Source: Parasedimentitalea denitrificans (GTDB taxonomy: Bacteria; Pseudomonadota; Alphaproteobacteria; Rhodobacterales; Rhodobacteraceae). From it: a stretch of DNA of 64,000 bases. The DNA is taken from positions 62,001-126,000 of the forward strand of contig NZ_QHLQ01000004.1 in assembly GCF_011813015.1 (NCBI RefSeq), given 5' to 3'. A program made the position numbers and the translations under genes. The notes under the pieces are model-generated. The model made no database searches. It was not told the origin of the DNA and saw only the letters and a list, made by a program, of their open reading frames with translations. Below, piece after piece: positions 9,331 to 18,348 of this stretch (the stretch's first letter is position 1; the number at the start of each line of letters is the position of its first letter).

Positions 9331-9359
9331 TTGACGGGCTCGGCGACTCGACCTATACG
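9331..9359 (+). promoter_or_regulatory. Promoter of first tRNA-Leu gene
   Basis: TTGACG (9331-9336) and TATACG (9354-9359) are separated by exactly 17 bases, ending 16 bases before the tRNA. The same pair recurs before the second copy. Confidence 0.8.
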
Positions 9360-9375
9360 GCCCCCACTACCCCGT

Positions 9376-9462
<87 letters not shown>

Positions 9463-9576
9463 ATTCACCCACACTTTGCTCCCAAAAATCTTCAACGCGA
9501 ACGCTATTTGACTACTTCGCGTCGATGGGAGTTTTTCAGCTCCTTTCGCAGGATGATCTACCGCATCTTTTTTCAT

Positions 9577-9605
9577 TTGACGCTCCTAATGACCTGACTT
9601 ATACG
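9577..9605 (+). promoter_or_regulatory. Promoter of second tRNA-Leu gene
   Basis: TTGACG (9577-9582) and TATACG (9600-9605), again with a 17-base spacer whose sequence differs from that of copy 1. The second tRNA can therefore be transcribed on its own. Confidence 0.8.
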
Positions 9606-9621
9606 GCCCCCACTACCCCGT

Positions 9622-9708
<87 letters not shown>

Positions 9709-9873
9709 ATTTCTCACCCGGCTCAACTTCTGAGTGTAAGAAATTAGCATAATTTTTGCTTATTTTTTCAGCAACTTGCGTAACTGGACTGATTACCGCA
9801 AAAATCTGGACCGATGCATCTACTTGAGATTGCTCCATGCTTCCCTATCGACCTCTGACAGGGAGAATTTTTA

Positions 9874-10311
9874 ATGTCTGAAAACGTAATATTACTCGCA
9901 GTTGACGGCAGCGACGGGTCAAAACGCGCGCTGAACCACGTTCGGCGGCGGGCAGAATTAGGCGGCGCCAAGGTGGTTGTCGCTTATGTGATCGAATGGT
10001 CCCCATATTCATTCAACACACCAGAAGAAAATGCCGAACGGCACTCGCGTCGTGAAAGCGAAATCGCCAAAGCTCATGACACTGTTGTCGGCCCAGCGCT
10101 AAGCCATCTAAGCGAAGGCGGTATTGAAGTTGAAAGCGTTGTACTTCACGGCAACCCTTCGGAAACCCTAATCGAAATCGCCAAGAAAACCGGAGCCGCT
10201 CAGATCGTTATTGGCAGACGCGGTGAGTCGGGATTGAAATCGCTGATCTTTGGGTCTGTCGCAGGCAACCTAATTCAGACAGCGCCCATTCCTGTTATGG
10301 TTGTTCCATAG
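9874..10311 (+). CDS. Universal stress protein, UspA family (ATP-binding type)
   Basis: A single-domain 145-residue Usp protein. It begins with the typical strand NVILLAVDGSDGSKRAL and ends with GRRGESGLKSLIFGSVAGN. This preserves the G-2x-G-9x-G-S/T signature of the ATP-binding subgroup. Such proteins are cytoplasmic dimers induced in stress or growth arrest; the partner is not predictable. AGGGAG is located upstream of the ATG. The AGCS symporter follows 53 bases downstream on the same strand, so the two may share a transcript. Confidence 0.92.
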   Translation: MSENVILLAVDGSDGSKRALNHVRRRAELGGAKVVVAYVIEWSPYSFNTPEENAERHSRRESEIAKAHDTVVGPALSHLSEGGIEVESVVLHGNPSETLIEIAKKTGAAQIVIGRRGESGLKSLIFGSVAGNLIQTAPIPVMVVP

Positions 10312-10364
10312 ATCACGATCCGAAAATTGGAACAAAACCTTCATCGAAATTCGAGGAGTTCGGG

Positions 10365-11864
10365 ATGAACCGGATAATTATTGCCCTTTTGGCAACCCTC
10401 GCCTTTGCCAGCCAGGCACAGGCAGGAATTGACGAATCGATCAATGCATTCACCGCGCCTATCGCCCAATTTGTCGGCACGGTAGTTTTCTTCAAAATCC
10501 CCGTCGCCGGCGCACAACTGCCACTGGTGGTTCTGTGGCTGGTTGTTGGCGCGGTGTTCTTCACCGTCTATATGGGTTTCATCAACCTACGCGGCTTCAA
10601 GCATGCGATTGAGCTTGTACGTGGCGACTATGCTGACCCCAAAAGCTCTGGTGAAGTCTCGCACTTCCAAGCCTTGGCAACAGCCGTTTCCGGTACTGTT
10701 GGTATTGGTAACATCGGCGGCGTTGCAGTTGCGGTAACCGTTGGTGGTTCCGGCGCTACATTCTGGCTGATTGTGGCCGGGTTCTTGGGCATGTCCACCA
10801 AGTTTGTTGAATGCACACTGGGTGTGAAATACCGGAATGAGAACCCAGACGGGTCGGTCTCTGGTGGTCCAATGTATTACCTGCGCCGCGGTTTTCAGGA
10901 TCGCGGCATGGACGGCTTTGGCAAGTTCATGGGCACATTCTATGCTGTTGGTATCTTCATCGGCGCACTTGGCATTGGCAACATGTTCCAATCAAACCAA
11001 GCCTATGTACAGCTGAATACAGTGGCTGGCGGCGCGCTAGACGGTTACGGATGGCTGGTTGGCCTAATTCTGGCTGGTGTGGTTTTTGCAGTGATTATCG
11101 GTGGCATCAAATCCATCGCACGTGTGACTGAAAAAGTTGTGCCATTCATGGCGATCTTCTACTGCTTCTTCGCCATCATCGTGATCCTGTTGAACATCAC
11201 ATCCCTGCCTATGGCAATCAGCAACATCTTTACCGGTGCATTCACCGGCGAAGGCGTAGCAGGTGGTGCACTTGGCGCATTGATCATCGGTTTCCAACGC
11301 GCTGTATTCTCAAACGAAGCTGGTATTGGTTCAGCCTCGATTGCGCACGCTGCTGTTCGGACAAACGAGCCAGTGACCGAAGGTTATGTGTCACTGCTAG
11401 AGCCATTCATTGATACGATCGTTATCTGTACAATCACTGCGTTGGTTATTGGCACAAGCCAAGTTGCCGACCCCAACTTTGCGGGTGATGCAACAGGTGT
11501 GGCAATGACTTCGGCTGCGTTTGAGCGCCACATGAGCTGGTTCCCAGTTCCGCTGGCCTTTGCTGCGCTGTTGTTTGCCTTCTCAACCATGATCTCTTGG
11601 TCCTACTACGGACTAAAGGGTTGGACTTACTTGTTTGGCGAAGGCCAGATGGGTCAGACAGTATACAAAGTCATCTTCTGTGCCTTTGTTGCGCTTGGTT
11701 GCATCGTACAGCTGGGCCCAATTCTGGATATCTCGGACGCTCTGGTCTTCCTGATCTGCGTACCGAACATTCTGGGTCTGTACTTCCTTGCGCCAATCGT
11801 TAAGGCCGAAATGGAAGCATACAAAGCCAAATTGGAAACTGGTGAAATCCGCAAGTTTGCCTAA
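10365..11864 (+). CDS. Alanine/glycine:cation symporter (AGCS family)
   Basis: A 499-residue inner-membrane carrier of the AGCS family, which takes up alanine or glycine with Na+ or H+. An N-terminal signal-like segment (LATLAFASQAQA) is followed by about ten hydrophobic helices. Conserved family stretches include GTVGIGNIGGVAVAV, KFVECTLGVKYR and FSNEAGIGSASIAHAA. GAGGAG lies upstream of the ATG. Many family members lack the predicted signal, so the first segment may be cleaved or act as an extra helix. Which amino acid is carried cannot be decided here. Confidence 0.94.
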   Translation: MNRIIIALLATLAFASQAQAGIDESINAFTAPIAQFVGTVVFFKIPVAGAQLPLVVLWLVVGAVFFTVYMGFINLRGFKHAIELVRGDYADPKSSGEVSHFQALATAVSGTVGIGNIGGVAVAVTVGGSGATFWLIVAGFLGMSTKFVECTLGVKYRNENPDGSVSGGPMYYLRRGFQDRGMDGFGKFMGTFYAVGIFIGALGIGNMFQSNQAYVQLNTVAGGALDGYGWLVGLILAGVVFAVIIGGIKSIARVTEKVVPFMAIFYCFFAIIVILLNITSLPMAISNIFTGAFTGEGVAGGALGALIIGFQRAVFSNEAGIGSASIAHAAVRTNEPVTEGYVSLLEPFIDTIVICTITALVIGTSQVADPNFAGDATGVAMTSAAFERHMSWFPVPLAFAALLFAFSTMISWSYYGLKGWTYLFGEGQMGQTVYKVIFCAFVALGCIVQLGPILDISDALVFLICVPNILGLYFLAPIVKAEMEAYKAKLETGEIRKFA

Positions 11865-11883
11865 TAGGCTAAGATACTATGGC

Positions 11884-11908
11884 CCCCGGCGTTTAATTGG
11901 CGCCGGGG
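11884..11908 (+). terminator. GC-rich stem-loop after the AGCS gene, probable terminator
   Basis: CCCCGGCG (11884-11891) pairs with CGCCGGGG (11901-11908) around a nine-base loop, 20 bases after the symporter stop. There is no T-tract, so it may protect the 3' end or stop transcription only with help. Confidence 0.5.
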
Positions 11909-12006
11909 CGCCCAAATACCAACCTCTGTCGCCCTGCCCATTGAGTTGACGAGGTAAAAGGCCTATCTCCTGCATCAGCTTCTAATAATGATCAGGACTG
12001 CAACTC

Positions 12007-12621
12007 GTGGCCAATCACCTTTATCAAAATGACCTTCCCGACGGGCTAGACCTTGGCCCAATTGTCGCCATTGATTGCGAAACCATGGGGCTAAACCCTC
12101 ACCGTGACCGGTTGTGCGTGATCCAAATGTCTGGTGGCGACGGGGATGCACATATTGTTCAAGTGTCCATTGGCCAGACCGAAGCACCAAATCTGTGCCG
12201 AATGCTGGAAGACCCAGAAGTACTAAAGCTATTTCACTTTGGCCGTTTCGACATCGCCGCCATGTTCAACGCTTTTGGCGCTCTGACCGCGCCAGTTTAT
12301 TGCACCAAAATCGCTAGCCGATTGATCCGCACCTACACGGATCGACATGGGCTGAAAAACCTGACGCAAGAACTGATCGGCGTCGACATATCCAAACAAC
12401 AACAGATGAGCGACTGGGGCGCACCTGAACTGACCAAAGCTCAGTTAGACTATGCCGCGTCAGACGTTCTGTACCTGCACCGTCTGCGTGAAGAGCTGAA
12501 CAAGCGCTTGGCCCGCGAAGGTCGCACTGAAATGGCCCAAGCTTGCTTCGACTTCCTTCCAATGCGCGCCAAGCTTGATTTAGCTGGCTGGCCTGAAACA
12601 GATATTTTTGCACACTCATGA
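12007..12621 (+). CDS. rnd: Ribonuclease D-like 3'-5' exonuclease
   Basis: A DEDD-type 3'-5' exoribonuclease of 204 residues that trims tRNA and other RNA 3' ends. The Exo I motif AIDCETMGL supplies the first acidic pair. Exo II is in FHFGRFDIAAM, and Exo III is in the LDYAASDVLYLHRLREEL segment with the expected Tyr and Asp. It consists of the catalytic domain only; E. coli RNase D adds two HRDC domains, and the short form is common in alphaproteobacteria. The start is GTG at 12007 with AGGA upstream. Its end overlaps the kdsD start by four bases (ATGA), making it the first gene of the LPS unit. Confidence 0.9.
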   Translation: MANHLYQNDLPDGLDLGPIVAIDCETMGLNPHRDRLCVIQMSGGDGDAHIVQVSIGQTEAPNLCRMLEDPEVLKLFHFGRFDIAAMFNAFGALTAPVYCTKIASRLIRTYTDRHGLKNLTQELIGVDISKQQQMSDWGAPELTKAQLDYAASDVLYLHRLREELNKRLAREGRTEMAQACFDFLPMRAKLDLAGWPETDIFAHS

Positions 12622-13592
12622 CAGACGCTGAAAAATTCCTCGCCACCGCGCGACAAGTTGCCCTAGACGAAGCGCGTGCCCTCGAAGCTCTAGCAGAGAG
12701 CTTTGATGAACGCTTTGCCGAAGCTGCCCAGATGATCCTGTCCGCTACTGGACGGATCATAATCAGCGGTATTGGTAAATCCGGACACATCGGCCACAAG
12801 ATCGCTGCCACCTTAGCAAGCACCGGTACACCAGCCCATTTCGTGCATCCAGCCGAAGCCAGCCATGGTGATCTGGGCATGTTGTCCAAGGGCGATGTTG
12901 TGCTGGCAATCTCCAATTCCGGTGAAGCACCAGAACTGGCAAACTTGGTGGCATTTACCCGCCGCTTCGACATTCCGCTGATTGGGCTTTCAAGCAAACC
13001 GGAAAGCACGCTGATGACCCAGGCCGATGTGCAGCTGCAGATCCCAGCCATGGGCGAGGCCTGCGGTTACGGCATCGTACCGTCAAATTCGACCACGCTG
13101 ACCTTGGCAATGGGTGATGCTTTGGCCATTGCCATCATGAAGCATCGCGATTTCCGTCCGGAAAATTTTCGCGACTTTCATCCCGGCGGCAAGCTTGGTG
13201 CGCAACTCAGCAAGGTGCGCGATCTCATGCATTCCGGCGCTGAGCTTCCAATGGTTTCCACTAACACACCGATGAGTGACACACTTCTTGAAATCAGCCA
13301 GAAGGGTTTCGGTGTAACTGGCGTTACGAATTCGGATGGCACCCTAGTTGGTATTATTACTGACGGGGATCTACGTCGGCATATGGACGGGCTTTTGGAC
13401 TTAACCGCCGAACAGGTCATGACACCAAACCCTACGACTATCGGCCCGGAATCGCTGGCCGAAGAAGCCGTATCTATTATGCACTCGAATAAACCCAAGA
13501 TCACTTGCTTGCTGGTCGTTGATTCAGACAAAGGGCAAAAGGCCGAGGGGCTTTTACACATCCACGACTGCTTACGCGCTGGCTTGGGTTAA
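12618..13592 (+). CDS. kdsD: Arabinose-5-phosphate isomerase (KpsF/GutQ/KdsD family)
   Basis: A 324-residue isomerase converting ribulose 5-phosphate to arabinose 5-phosphate, the first step towards Kdo. The SIS domain (about residues 35-170) contains GIGKSGHIGHKIAATLASTGTP-like sugar-phosphate binding elements and HASHGDLGM. Two CBS domains fill about residues 205-320 (TDGDLRRH in the first). The start overlaps the RNase D stop as ATGA, and lptC follows 17 bases on. The link to lptC/A/B here and to kdsB 11 kb away supports a role in LPS and possibly capsule Kdo. Confidence 0.93.
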   Translation: MTDAEKFLATARQVALDEARALEALAESFDERFAEAAQMILSATGRIIISGIGKSGHIGHKIAATLASTGTPAHFVHPAEASHGDLGMLSKGDVVLAISNSGEAPELANLVAFTRRFDIPLIGLSSKPESTLMTQADVQLQIPAMGEACGYGIVPSNSTTLTLAMGDALAIAIMKHRDFRPENFRDFHPGGKLGAQLSKVRDLMHSGAELPMVSTNTPMSDTLLEISQKGFGVTGVTNSDGTLVGIITDGDLRRHMDGLLDLTAEQVMTPNPTTIGPESLAEEAVSIMHSNKPKITCLLVVDSDKGQKAEGLLHIHDCLRAGLG

Positions 13593-13609
13593 GGGACAGG
13601 GCTCAGGCG

Positions 13610-14209
13610 ATGGACCGCTATTCCCGAATGGTCGCATTTCTAAAAGTGCTGCTTCCCTTGGCTGCACTCGCCTTGCTGTCCACGCTTTTCCTAATTTCCC
13701 GGGGCGTAAATACCGAGACCACGATCCCTTTTGCCGACCATGAGATCGAAGAACGGATGCGTGGCCAGCAGATCACCGCGCCGTTCTTTTCCGGCACCAC
13801 CTCGCAAGGGGATGAGATCACGGTGACAGCCAGTATCGCACGTCCTGGCGGACCTACTTCGCCTGCTATTGCAACCGATTTGGTCGCAGTTATCAGTATG
13901 GCCGACGGAGGACGCTTATCACTAAGGTCTGACAGCGGCGAAGTGCTGCTGGACAGTGACCTCGCACGGTTCACTGGCAACGTTGAAATCACATCGGCCG
14001 TCGGCTTACTGGTGACAACTGATTTACTAAATGCGACTATCAGTGGGTTGGAAGTCGAGAGCCCTGGCCCTGTCCAGGCCGACGGGCCAATTGGCACCCT
14101 AAATGCCGGAACAATGCAATTGCAGACAAAAACCCAAGGCGGGCCATTGCATATGCTATTCAATAACGGGGTAAAACTGGTATACGATCCTAGAAATTCA
14201 GAAAGATAG
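13610..14209 (+). CDS. lptC: LPS export ABC transporter periplasmic protein LptC
   Basis: A 199-residue bitopic inner-membrane protein that links the LptB2FG transporter to the periplasmic LptA bridge. One N-terminal helix (FLKVLLPLAALALLSTLFLIS) is followed by a beta-rich periplasmic domain with the repeated strand pattern of the OstA/LptC fold. Sequence conservation in LptC is low; position between kdsD and lptA makes the call firm. The ATG at 13610 follows kdsD closely. Confidence 0.9.
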   Translation: MDRYSRMVAFLKVLLPLAALALLSTLFLISRGVNTETTIPFADHEIEERMRGQQITAPFFSGTTSQGDEITVTASIARPGGPTSPAIATDLVAVISMADGGRLSLRSDSGEVLLDSDLARFTGNVEITSAVGLLVTTDLLNATISGLEVESPGPVQADGPIGTLNAGTMQLQTKTQGGPLHMLFNNGVKLVYDPRNSER

Positions 14210-14212
14210 CTT

Positions 14213-14707
14213 GTGTCATATTTTCGCGCTTTGATAATCTGCCTGCCCCTAGCCCTTTTTTCAGGCATCGCCTCGGCTCAGTCCACCTCGATTGCATTCG
14301 GCACCATCAAGGCCGATCCTTCATTGCCGGTAGAGGTCACCGCTGACGCGCTTGAGGTCAACCAAGCTGACGGCTCAGCCCAGTTTCAGGGCAACGTTCT
14401 GGTCATTCAGGGCGTGATGCGTCTGTCTGCCGATACAGTTCTGGTGTCCTACAAGCCCGAGCAAAAGGGGATCGACCAGCTTAAAGCAACCGGCAACGTA
14501 ATCCTGGTCAACGGACCGGACGCTGCTGAAGCTGAGCGCGCCGAATATACTATCGACAGCGGCACGGTTGTGATGACGGGTAACGTATTGCTTAATCAAG
14601 GCAACAGCACCCTTGCCTCCAATCAATTGGTCGTGAACCTTAACGATGGAACTGCGCAGCTATCCGGCCGTGTCAAAACCATTCTCAATCCGGACGGTGG
14701 CAACTAA
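14213..14707 (+). CDS. lptA: LPS transport periplasmic protein LptA (OstA-like)
   Basis: A 164-residue periplasmic protein of the LptA/OstA beta-jellyroll type, which carries LPS across the periplasm. A signal peptide (ALIICLPLALFSGIASAQS) precedes repeats typical of OstA strands, such as VTADALEVNQADGSAQFQG and AEYTIDSGTVVMTGNV. The start is a GTG at 14213, three bases after the lptC stop, with only a weak AGAAAGA site; coupling with lptC translation is likely. The stop TAA is directly followed by the lptB ATG. Confidence 0.92.
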   Translation: MSYFRALIICLPLALFSGIASAQSTSIAFGTIKADPSLPVEVTADALEVNQADGSAQFQGNVLVIQGVMRLSADTVLVSYKPEQKGIDQLKATGNVILVNGPDAAEAERAEYTIDSGTVVMTGNVLLNQGNSTLASNQLVVNLNDGTAQLSGRVKTILNPDGGN

Positions 14708-15466
14708 ATGGCCAAGCCTAAACTTACTGTCACTTCAGGCTCTTCAGGTCTCAAGATCGAGAAGCTGCGCAAGTCGTACAGCAAGAAAGTTGTGATCCGT
14801 GACGTCTCTATGACGCTTGACCGGGGTGAGGTCGTTGCATTGCTTGGCCCCAACGGATCAGGCAAGACCACCAGCTTCTATGCAATCGCTGGCTTGGTGT
14901 TCCCTGAGGCAGGAACAGTCACTGTCGACGGGCAAAATGTCACCACCCTGCCAATGTATCGCCGAGCCCGGCTGGGCATCGGATATCTACCGCAGGAAAT
15001 GTCCATTTTTCGCGGATTGTCAGTCGAAGACAATATTTCAGCTGTACTCGAGATCGCCGTCCCCCACGCCCACAAGCGCCGTGAACGGCTCGAAGAACTA
15101 CTATCCGATTTCTCAATCGAGCACCTACGCCGCGCTCCTGCGCTGGCCCTATCTGGTGGAGAGCGACGCCGCGTAGAGATCGCCCGTTGCCTGGCTGCAG
15201 AACCTAAATACCTTCTGCTCGACGAACCTTTTGCAGGCGTCGATCCCATCTCGGTTGGCGATATCCGCCACCTTGTTTCCGACCTTAAAAAACGCGGTAT
15301 CGGTGTATTAATTACCGACCACAACGTTAGGGAAACATTGGAAATCGTCGACCGCGCATATATCCTGCACGACGGCCACGTCCTTATGTCCGGCACCCCC
15401 GAGGAAGTGGTTGAAAATGAAAATGTTCGACGCGTTTACCTAGGCGATAATTTCCGCATCTCCTGA
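14708..15466 (+). CDS. lptB: LPS export ABC transporter ATPase LptB
   Basis: A 252-residue cytoplasmic ATPase that powers LptFG extraction of LPS from the inner membrane. Walker A is GPNGSGKTT, the ABC signature is [13 protein letters not shown] and Walker B is [12 protein letters not shown]; the H-loop is [10 protein letters not shown], as in LptB of other species. The ATG abuts the lptA stop. LptF and LptG are not in the window. Confidence 0.97.
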   Translation: MAKPKLTVTSGSSGLKIEKLRKSYSKKVVIRDVSMTLDRGEVVALLGPNGSGKTTSFYAIAGLVFPEAGTVTVDGQNVTTLPMYRRARLGIGYLPQEMSIFRGLSVEDNISAVLEIAVPHAHKRRERLEELLSDFSIEHLRRAPALALSGGERRRVEIARCLAAEPKYLLLDEPFAGVDPISVGDIRHLVSDLKKRGIGVLITDHNVRETLEIVDRAYILHDGHVLMSGTPEEVVENENVRRVYLGDNFRIS

Positions 15467-15741
15467 TTGATCAAGATCGGCTTGTGATCGGCCAGATCAC
15501 GCCGAACCCGATTATGTGCCGCATAGATAATCTTAGGTTTCCCATTGACTCTCCCGTCATCTTGGCATCGAATTGGCCTATGGTAAAAGTCCCGTTTGAC
15601 GCATTCCCGGTTCTGACCTTGGAAACAAGGTCTGGTCGAATGCAATCTAGGGTTTTACTTATTCCCCGCGTCCTGAGCTAATTACACCTGTCGGACCCGG
15701 TCCGGCTGGAGCTTTGGATGTCCATACGTGAAGGAGATCAC

Positions 15742-16305
15742 ATGCGTTACCAAATCAGCGGAAAACAGATCGACATCGGCTCGGCCCTGCAAACACATGT
15801 GCAGACCGAACTTGGCGAGGCAGTGGCTAAGTATGCACAGCGCCCTACCGACGCCACCGTCGTCTTTTCCCGTTCGGCGCATGAATATGTGTGCGAAACA
15901 ACCGTGCATCTTTCGACTGGACTGACCGCCCAGGCTAAGGCGCACGAAACTGAGATTTATGCCGCGTTTGATAGCTGCTGCGATAAAATGGAGACGCAAC
16001 TACGCCGCTACAAACGCCGCCTTAAGGACCACCACCGTGACCGAAGCGAGCCGGTTGAACTTTCGGCTGCGAACTCTTATATCCTCGCCTCAGAGGAGAC
16101 TCACGCAGAAGACGAACCCTCTTCGCTGCAGCCAATCATTGTGGCCGAGATGGAGACCAAGATTCCTTCTCTGTCGGTCGGTGAAGCCGTGATGCAGATG
16201 GAGTTGGCTGGCGCTCCTGTGTTGATCTTCCGCCAGGAAGGGCAGAACGGACTAAATGTGGTCTATCGACGGGACGATGGAAACATCGGCTGGATCGATC
16301 CATAA
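15742..16305 (+). CDS. hpf: Ribosome hibernation-promoting factor, long form
   Basis: A 187-residue long-form HPF. The N-terminal S30AE domain (about residues 1-100) binds in the decoding centre of idle ribosomes. The C-terminal segment (about 130-187, ending VVYRRDDGNIGWIDP) dimerises to form 100S particles. AAGGAG five bases before the ATG at 15742 decides the start over an ATG 24 bases upstream. It follows lptB after 275 bases without genes, and ptsN follows after a tetraloop hairpin, a gene order typical of proteobacterial rpoN regions. rpoN itself is not present here. Confidence 0.93.
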   Translation: MRYQISGKQIDIGSALQTHVQTELGEAVAKYAQRPTDATVVFSRSAHEYVCETTVHLSTGLTAQAKAHETEIYAAFDSCCDKMETQLRRYKRRLKDHHRDRSEPVELSAANSYILASEETHAEDEPSSLQPIIVAEMETKIPSLSVGEAVMQMELAGAPVLIFRQEGQNGLNVVYRRDDGNIGWIDP

Positions 16306-16320
16306 ACTTAGATAACCCTA

Positions 16321-16338
16321 GGTGCCCTTCGGGGCACC
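16321..16338 (+). promoter_or_regulatory. TTCG-tetraloop hairpin between hpf and ptsN
   Basis: GGTGCCC and GGGCACC pair perfectly around TTCG, ending 18 bases before the ptsN ATG. It has no T-tract. It could stabilise the hpf message, mark a processing site or reduce ptsN read-through. Confidence 0.6.
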
Positions 16339-16356
16339 CAAGTGGAGCACAGGGCA

Positions 16357-16821
16357 ATGCAACTTTCCAACATCCTCAAGCCAGAGGCCGTGCGCGTTAT
16401 TGCCTCGGTCTCAAGCAAAAAGCGACTGTTCCAGGAAATTGCCGACGTTGCTAGTTCGGCCTATGCGCTACAAGCCCCACCTACAGTCGAGGCCTTGCTA
16501 GAACGCGAGAGCCTCGGCCCCACCGGTGTCGGGCATGGAGTTGCCCTACCCCACGCTCGGATCAGTGATGTCGAAGACGTTATTGGGGTCTTTGTCGTAT
16601 TGGAAAAGCCTCTCGACTTTGGCGCCGTGGATCGCCAGCCGATTGACATTGTGTTTTCGCTCTTCGCTCCAGAAGACGCCGGTGTCGAACACCTAAAGGC
16701 CTTGGCACTGGTATCTCGCACCCTACGCGAGCAAAGCTTTTGTACCAAGTTGCGCGCCAACCCTGATGCCGCAACCCTCTATACAATCCTCACCGAGAAT
16801 CAGTCGGTCCAAGCCGCTTAA
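16357..16821 (+). CDS. ptsN: PTS IIA-like nitrogen regulatory protein PtsN
   Basis: A 154-residue EIIA-Ntr protein, the terminal phosphate acceptor of the nitrogen PTS, which regulates transporters and kinases rather than importing sugar. The phosphorylatable histidine is His66 in GVALPHARI. The length is normal for the family. The ATG at 16357 has GGAG nine bases upstream; the in-frame GTG at 16342 is a weaker alternative. EI-Ntr and NPr are not in this window. Confidence 0.93.
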   Translation: MQLSNILKPEAVRVIASVSSKKRLFQEIADVASSAYALQAPPTVEALLERESLGPTGVGHGVALPHARISDVEDVIGVFVVLEKPLDFGAVDRQPIDIVFSLFAPEDAGVEHLKALALVSRTLREQSFCTKLRANPDAATLYTILTENQSVQAA

Positions 16822-16868
16822 GACAGCGACCAGATTCCGCATTTCATCTGGCTAAAAATATCCCGGGG

Positions 16869-16888
16869 GTTGGGGGCTGGCCCCCAAC
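16869..16888. terminator. GC-rich hairpin between convergent ptsN and sulfotransferase genes
   Basis: GTTGGGGG and CCCCCAAC form an eight-pair stem with a CTGG loop, preceded by AAAATATCCCGGG. It lies between two convergent genes and lacks a clear T-tract. I believe similar ATATCCCGGGGG-type hairpins recur between genes in Rhodobacteraceae, so it may be a repeated intergenic element; this rests on memory. Confidence 0.45.
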
Positions 16889-16914
16889 TCTCCATCAGCA
16901 ACTATAGCGAACAG

Positions 16915-18342
16915 CTACCGCCAAGCGCCAAACCCAAACATCATATAATCACGTTTATAAATCTTAGCGACTTTCTCTTCCAAAGCCGCATCGTAGATTT
17001 CTTCCAACGCATAGGGCCGATCTGCAGCCGCAACAGAAACCTCTCCAGGTTTCATACGACCAACACGGCGCGCCAGATGGGGCAGTTCCTCTGCCAGCTC
17101 ATCCTCTCGTAGTATCTGATCTGGTGATCCCAATTCTGAAAATCCCGACAGGACCTGTGACTGGCTCGCCCAAGTGGCATCCACACGGATTGCAGTCTGG
17201 CCTGCTAGATTTGCACGTAGAAAATCCAGAAACGTATCAAACGCAACCCGGTGATCTGCCAGGCTATAATTTGGGTTCGGACCATCCTTTGGGATCGATA
17301 GCTTGAATCTCTTTCGCAACGTCTCGCGGATTCGATTAAAGCTGCCGCTCCCGGCAGGGAGAATCTTTTCACAGAAAACGGCATGCGCGCGCGCAACTGG
17401 GTGGCGCACCACCGTGAAGCTCCGGTTGCCGGGATTGCCATTGCGCCACTGTCGTAGTTGCTTTTGGTTCATTTTGGTCAGCAACCCGTCGGCCTCAACA
17501 CCGTCTAACCCCGCCAGCCAGTTCACCACTTCCGCCACAGGGCCGCCCTGAACCGGCATGTACAACAGTGGCGTCACCACCCCTGCCACATAACCCGGAA
17601 CCGAAGGTCCCCGGCGGGGTTCAAAATTTGGCGTTCTGGTTAGGTTGAACCGGTCCATCCCCGATAACGCAACAGTCATTTCATCAGCGTTGGCGACCTT
17701 TGACAAAACCGGAGCCGGATTCTGCCGCTTTAGACTGTCATCTAGGGACTCCAGCGTATCGCTCAGCCCTAACCAACGGGCCAACCCATTCATAACATCG
17801 ACGCTCTGCAGATCTTCATATGCAACATAGAACGCCGTCTGGCCGCTTTTTTGCATCCGGTTCATAAGCAGGACCTGAAAATCCTGCAAAGCCTCGACAT
17901 GCCTGGAAAACTCAGCTCCATCAAAGTCGGCGAGTGCTTCTCTGCGGCGCGTGACGTTGGTCAGTTTCCACTGGCCCGTTGCCTGAGCGATCTTCCAGGA
18001 CACATAACTGTCTAGCGGATTTCGGGTCAGAATGATCTTGGCACACCGCGGGTCTTCCAGCGCGATATCCAGAACCCGTGGATCATGATCGTGAAAATAA
18101 CGAAACCCGCCCAATGCTCCGTTCTGAGCCTTGATCTCGCCAATCAATTGCGCGGGGTTCTGGTCGCGTTCATCCTGAGTAATACTCAGGATCTCGGTCT
18201 TGTTGGGGTAGCCGATAAAATGAGGATTGAATGCTTCGCCATGGCATACAAGACCATCAAAGGCGTTCAGGTTTACTTCCAGAAAATTGGAACCTGTGCG
18301 CATTTCTGCAAACACGATAAAATAGTCAAATTGCTCAGTCAT
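16915..18342 (-). CDS. NodH-like sulfotransferase with a second, degenerate sulfotransferase lobe
   Basis: A 475-residue cytoplasmic protein. The first half is a sulfotransferase: MRTGSN (residues 14-19) matches the PAPS 5'-phosphosulfate loop, and RNPLDSY (107-113) matches the 3'-phosphate site. The second half carries another 3'-phosphate-like motif, RHPVARAH (313-320), and ends in KIYKRDYMMFGF, a common sulfotransferase-family end. I see no good 5' loop in the second half, which suggests an inactive or acceptor-binding lobe. It lies six bases from the end of the GT14 gene in the same direction, so the acceptor is probably a surface polysaccharide. Confidence 0.82.
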   Translation of the reverse strand: MTEQFDYFIVFAEMRTGSNFLEVNLNAFDGLVCHGEAFNPHFIGYPNKTEILSITQDERDQNPAQLIGEIKAQNGALGGFRYFHDHDPRVLDIALEDPRCAKIILTRNPLDSYVSWKIAQATGQWKLTNVTRRREALADFDGAEFSRHVEALQDFQVLLMNRMQKSGQTAFYVAYEDLQSVDVMNGLARWLGLSDTLESLDDSLKRQNPAPVLSKVANADEMTVALSGMDRFNLTRTPNFEPRRGPSVPGYVAGVVTPLLYMPVQGGPVAEVVNWLAGLDGVEADGLLTKMNQKQLRQWRNGNPGNRSFTVVRHPVARAHAVFCEKILPAGSGSFNRIRETLRKRFKLSIPKDGPNPNYSLADHRVAFDTFLDFLRANLAGQTAIRVDATWASQSQVLSGFSELGSPDQILREDELAEELPHLARRVGRMKPGEVSVAAADRPYALEEIYDAALEEKVAKIYKRDYMMFGFGAWR

Positions 18343-18348
18343 AAATGA

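Noticed and set aside
10312..10364. Glycine riboswitch before the alanine/glycine symporter gene
   Set aside because: The 53-base gap after the Usp gene is too short to hold a glycine aptamer.
15467..15741. Sigma54 promoter or small gene upstream of hpf
   Set aside because: No GG-N10-GC pair with the right surroundings, and short frames there have no ribosome site. I see nothing definite in this gap.
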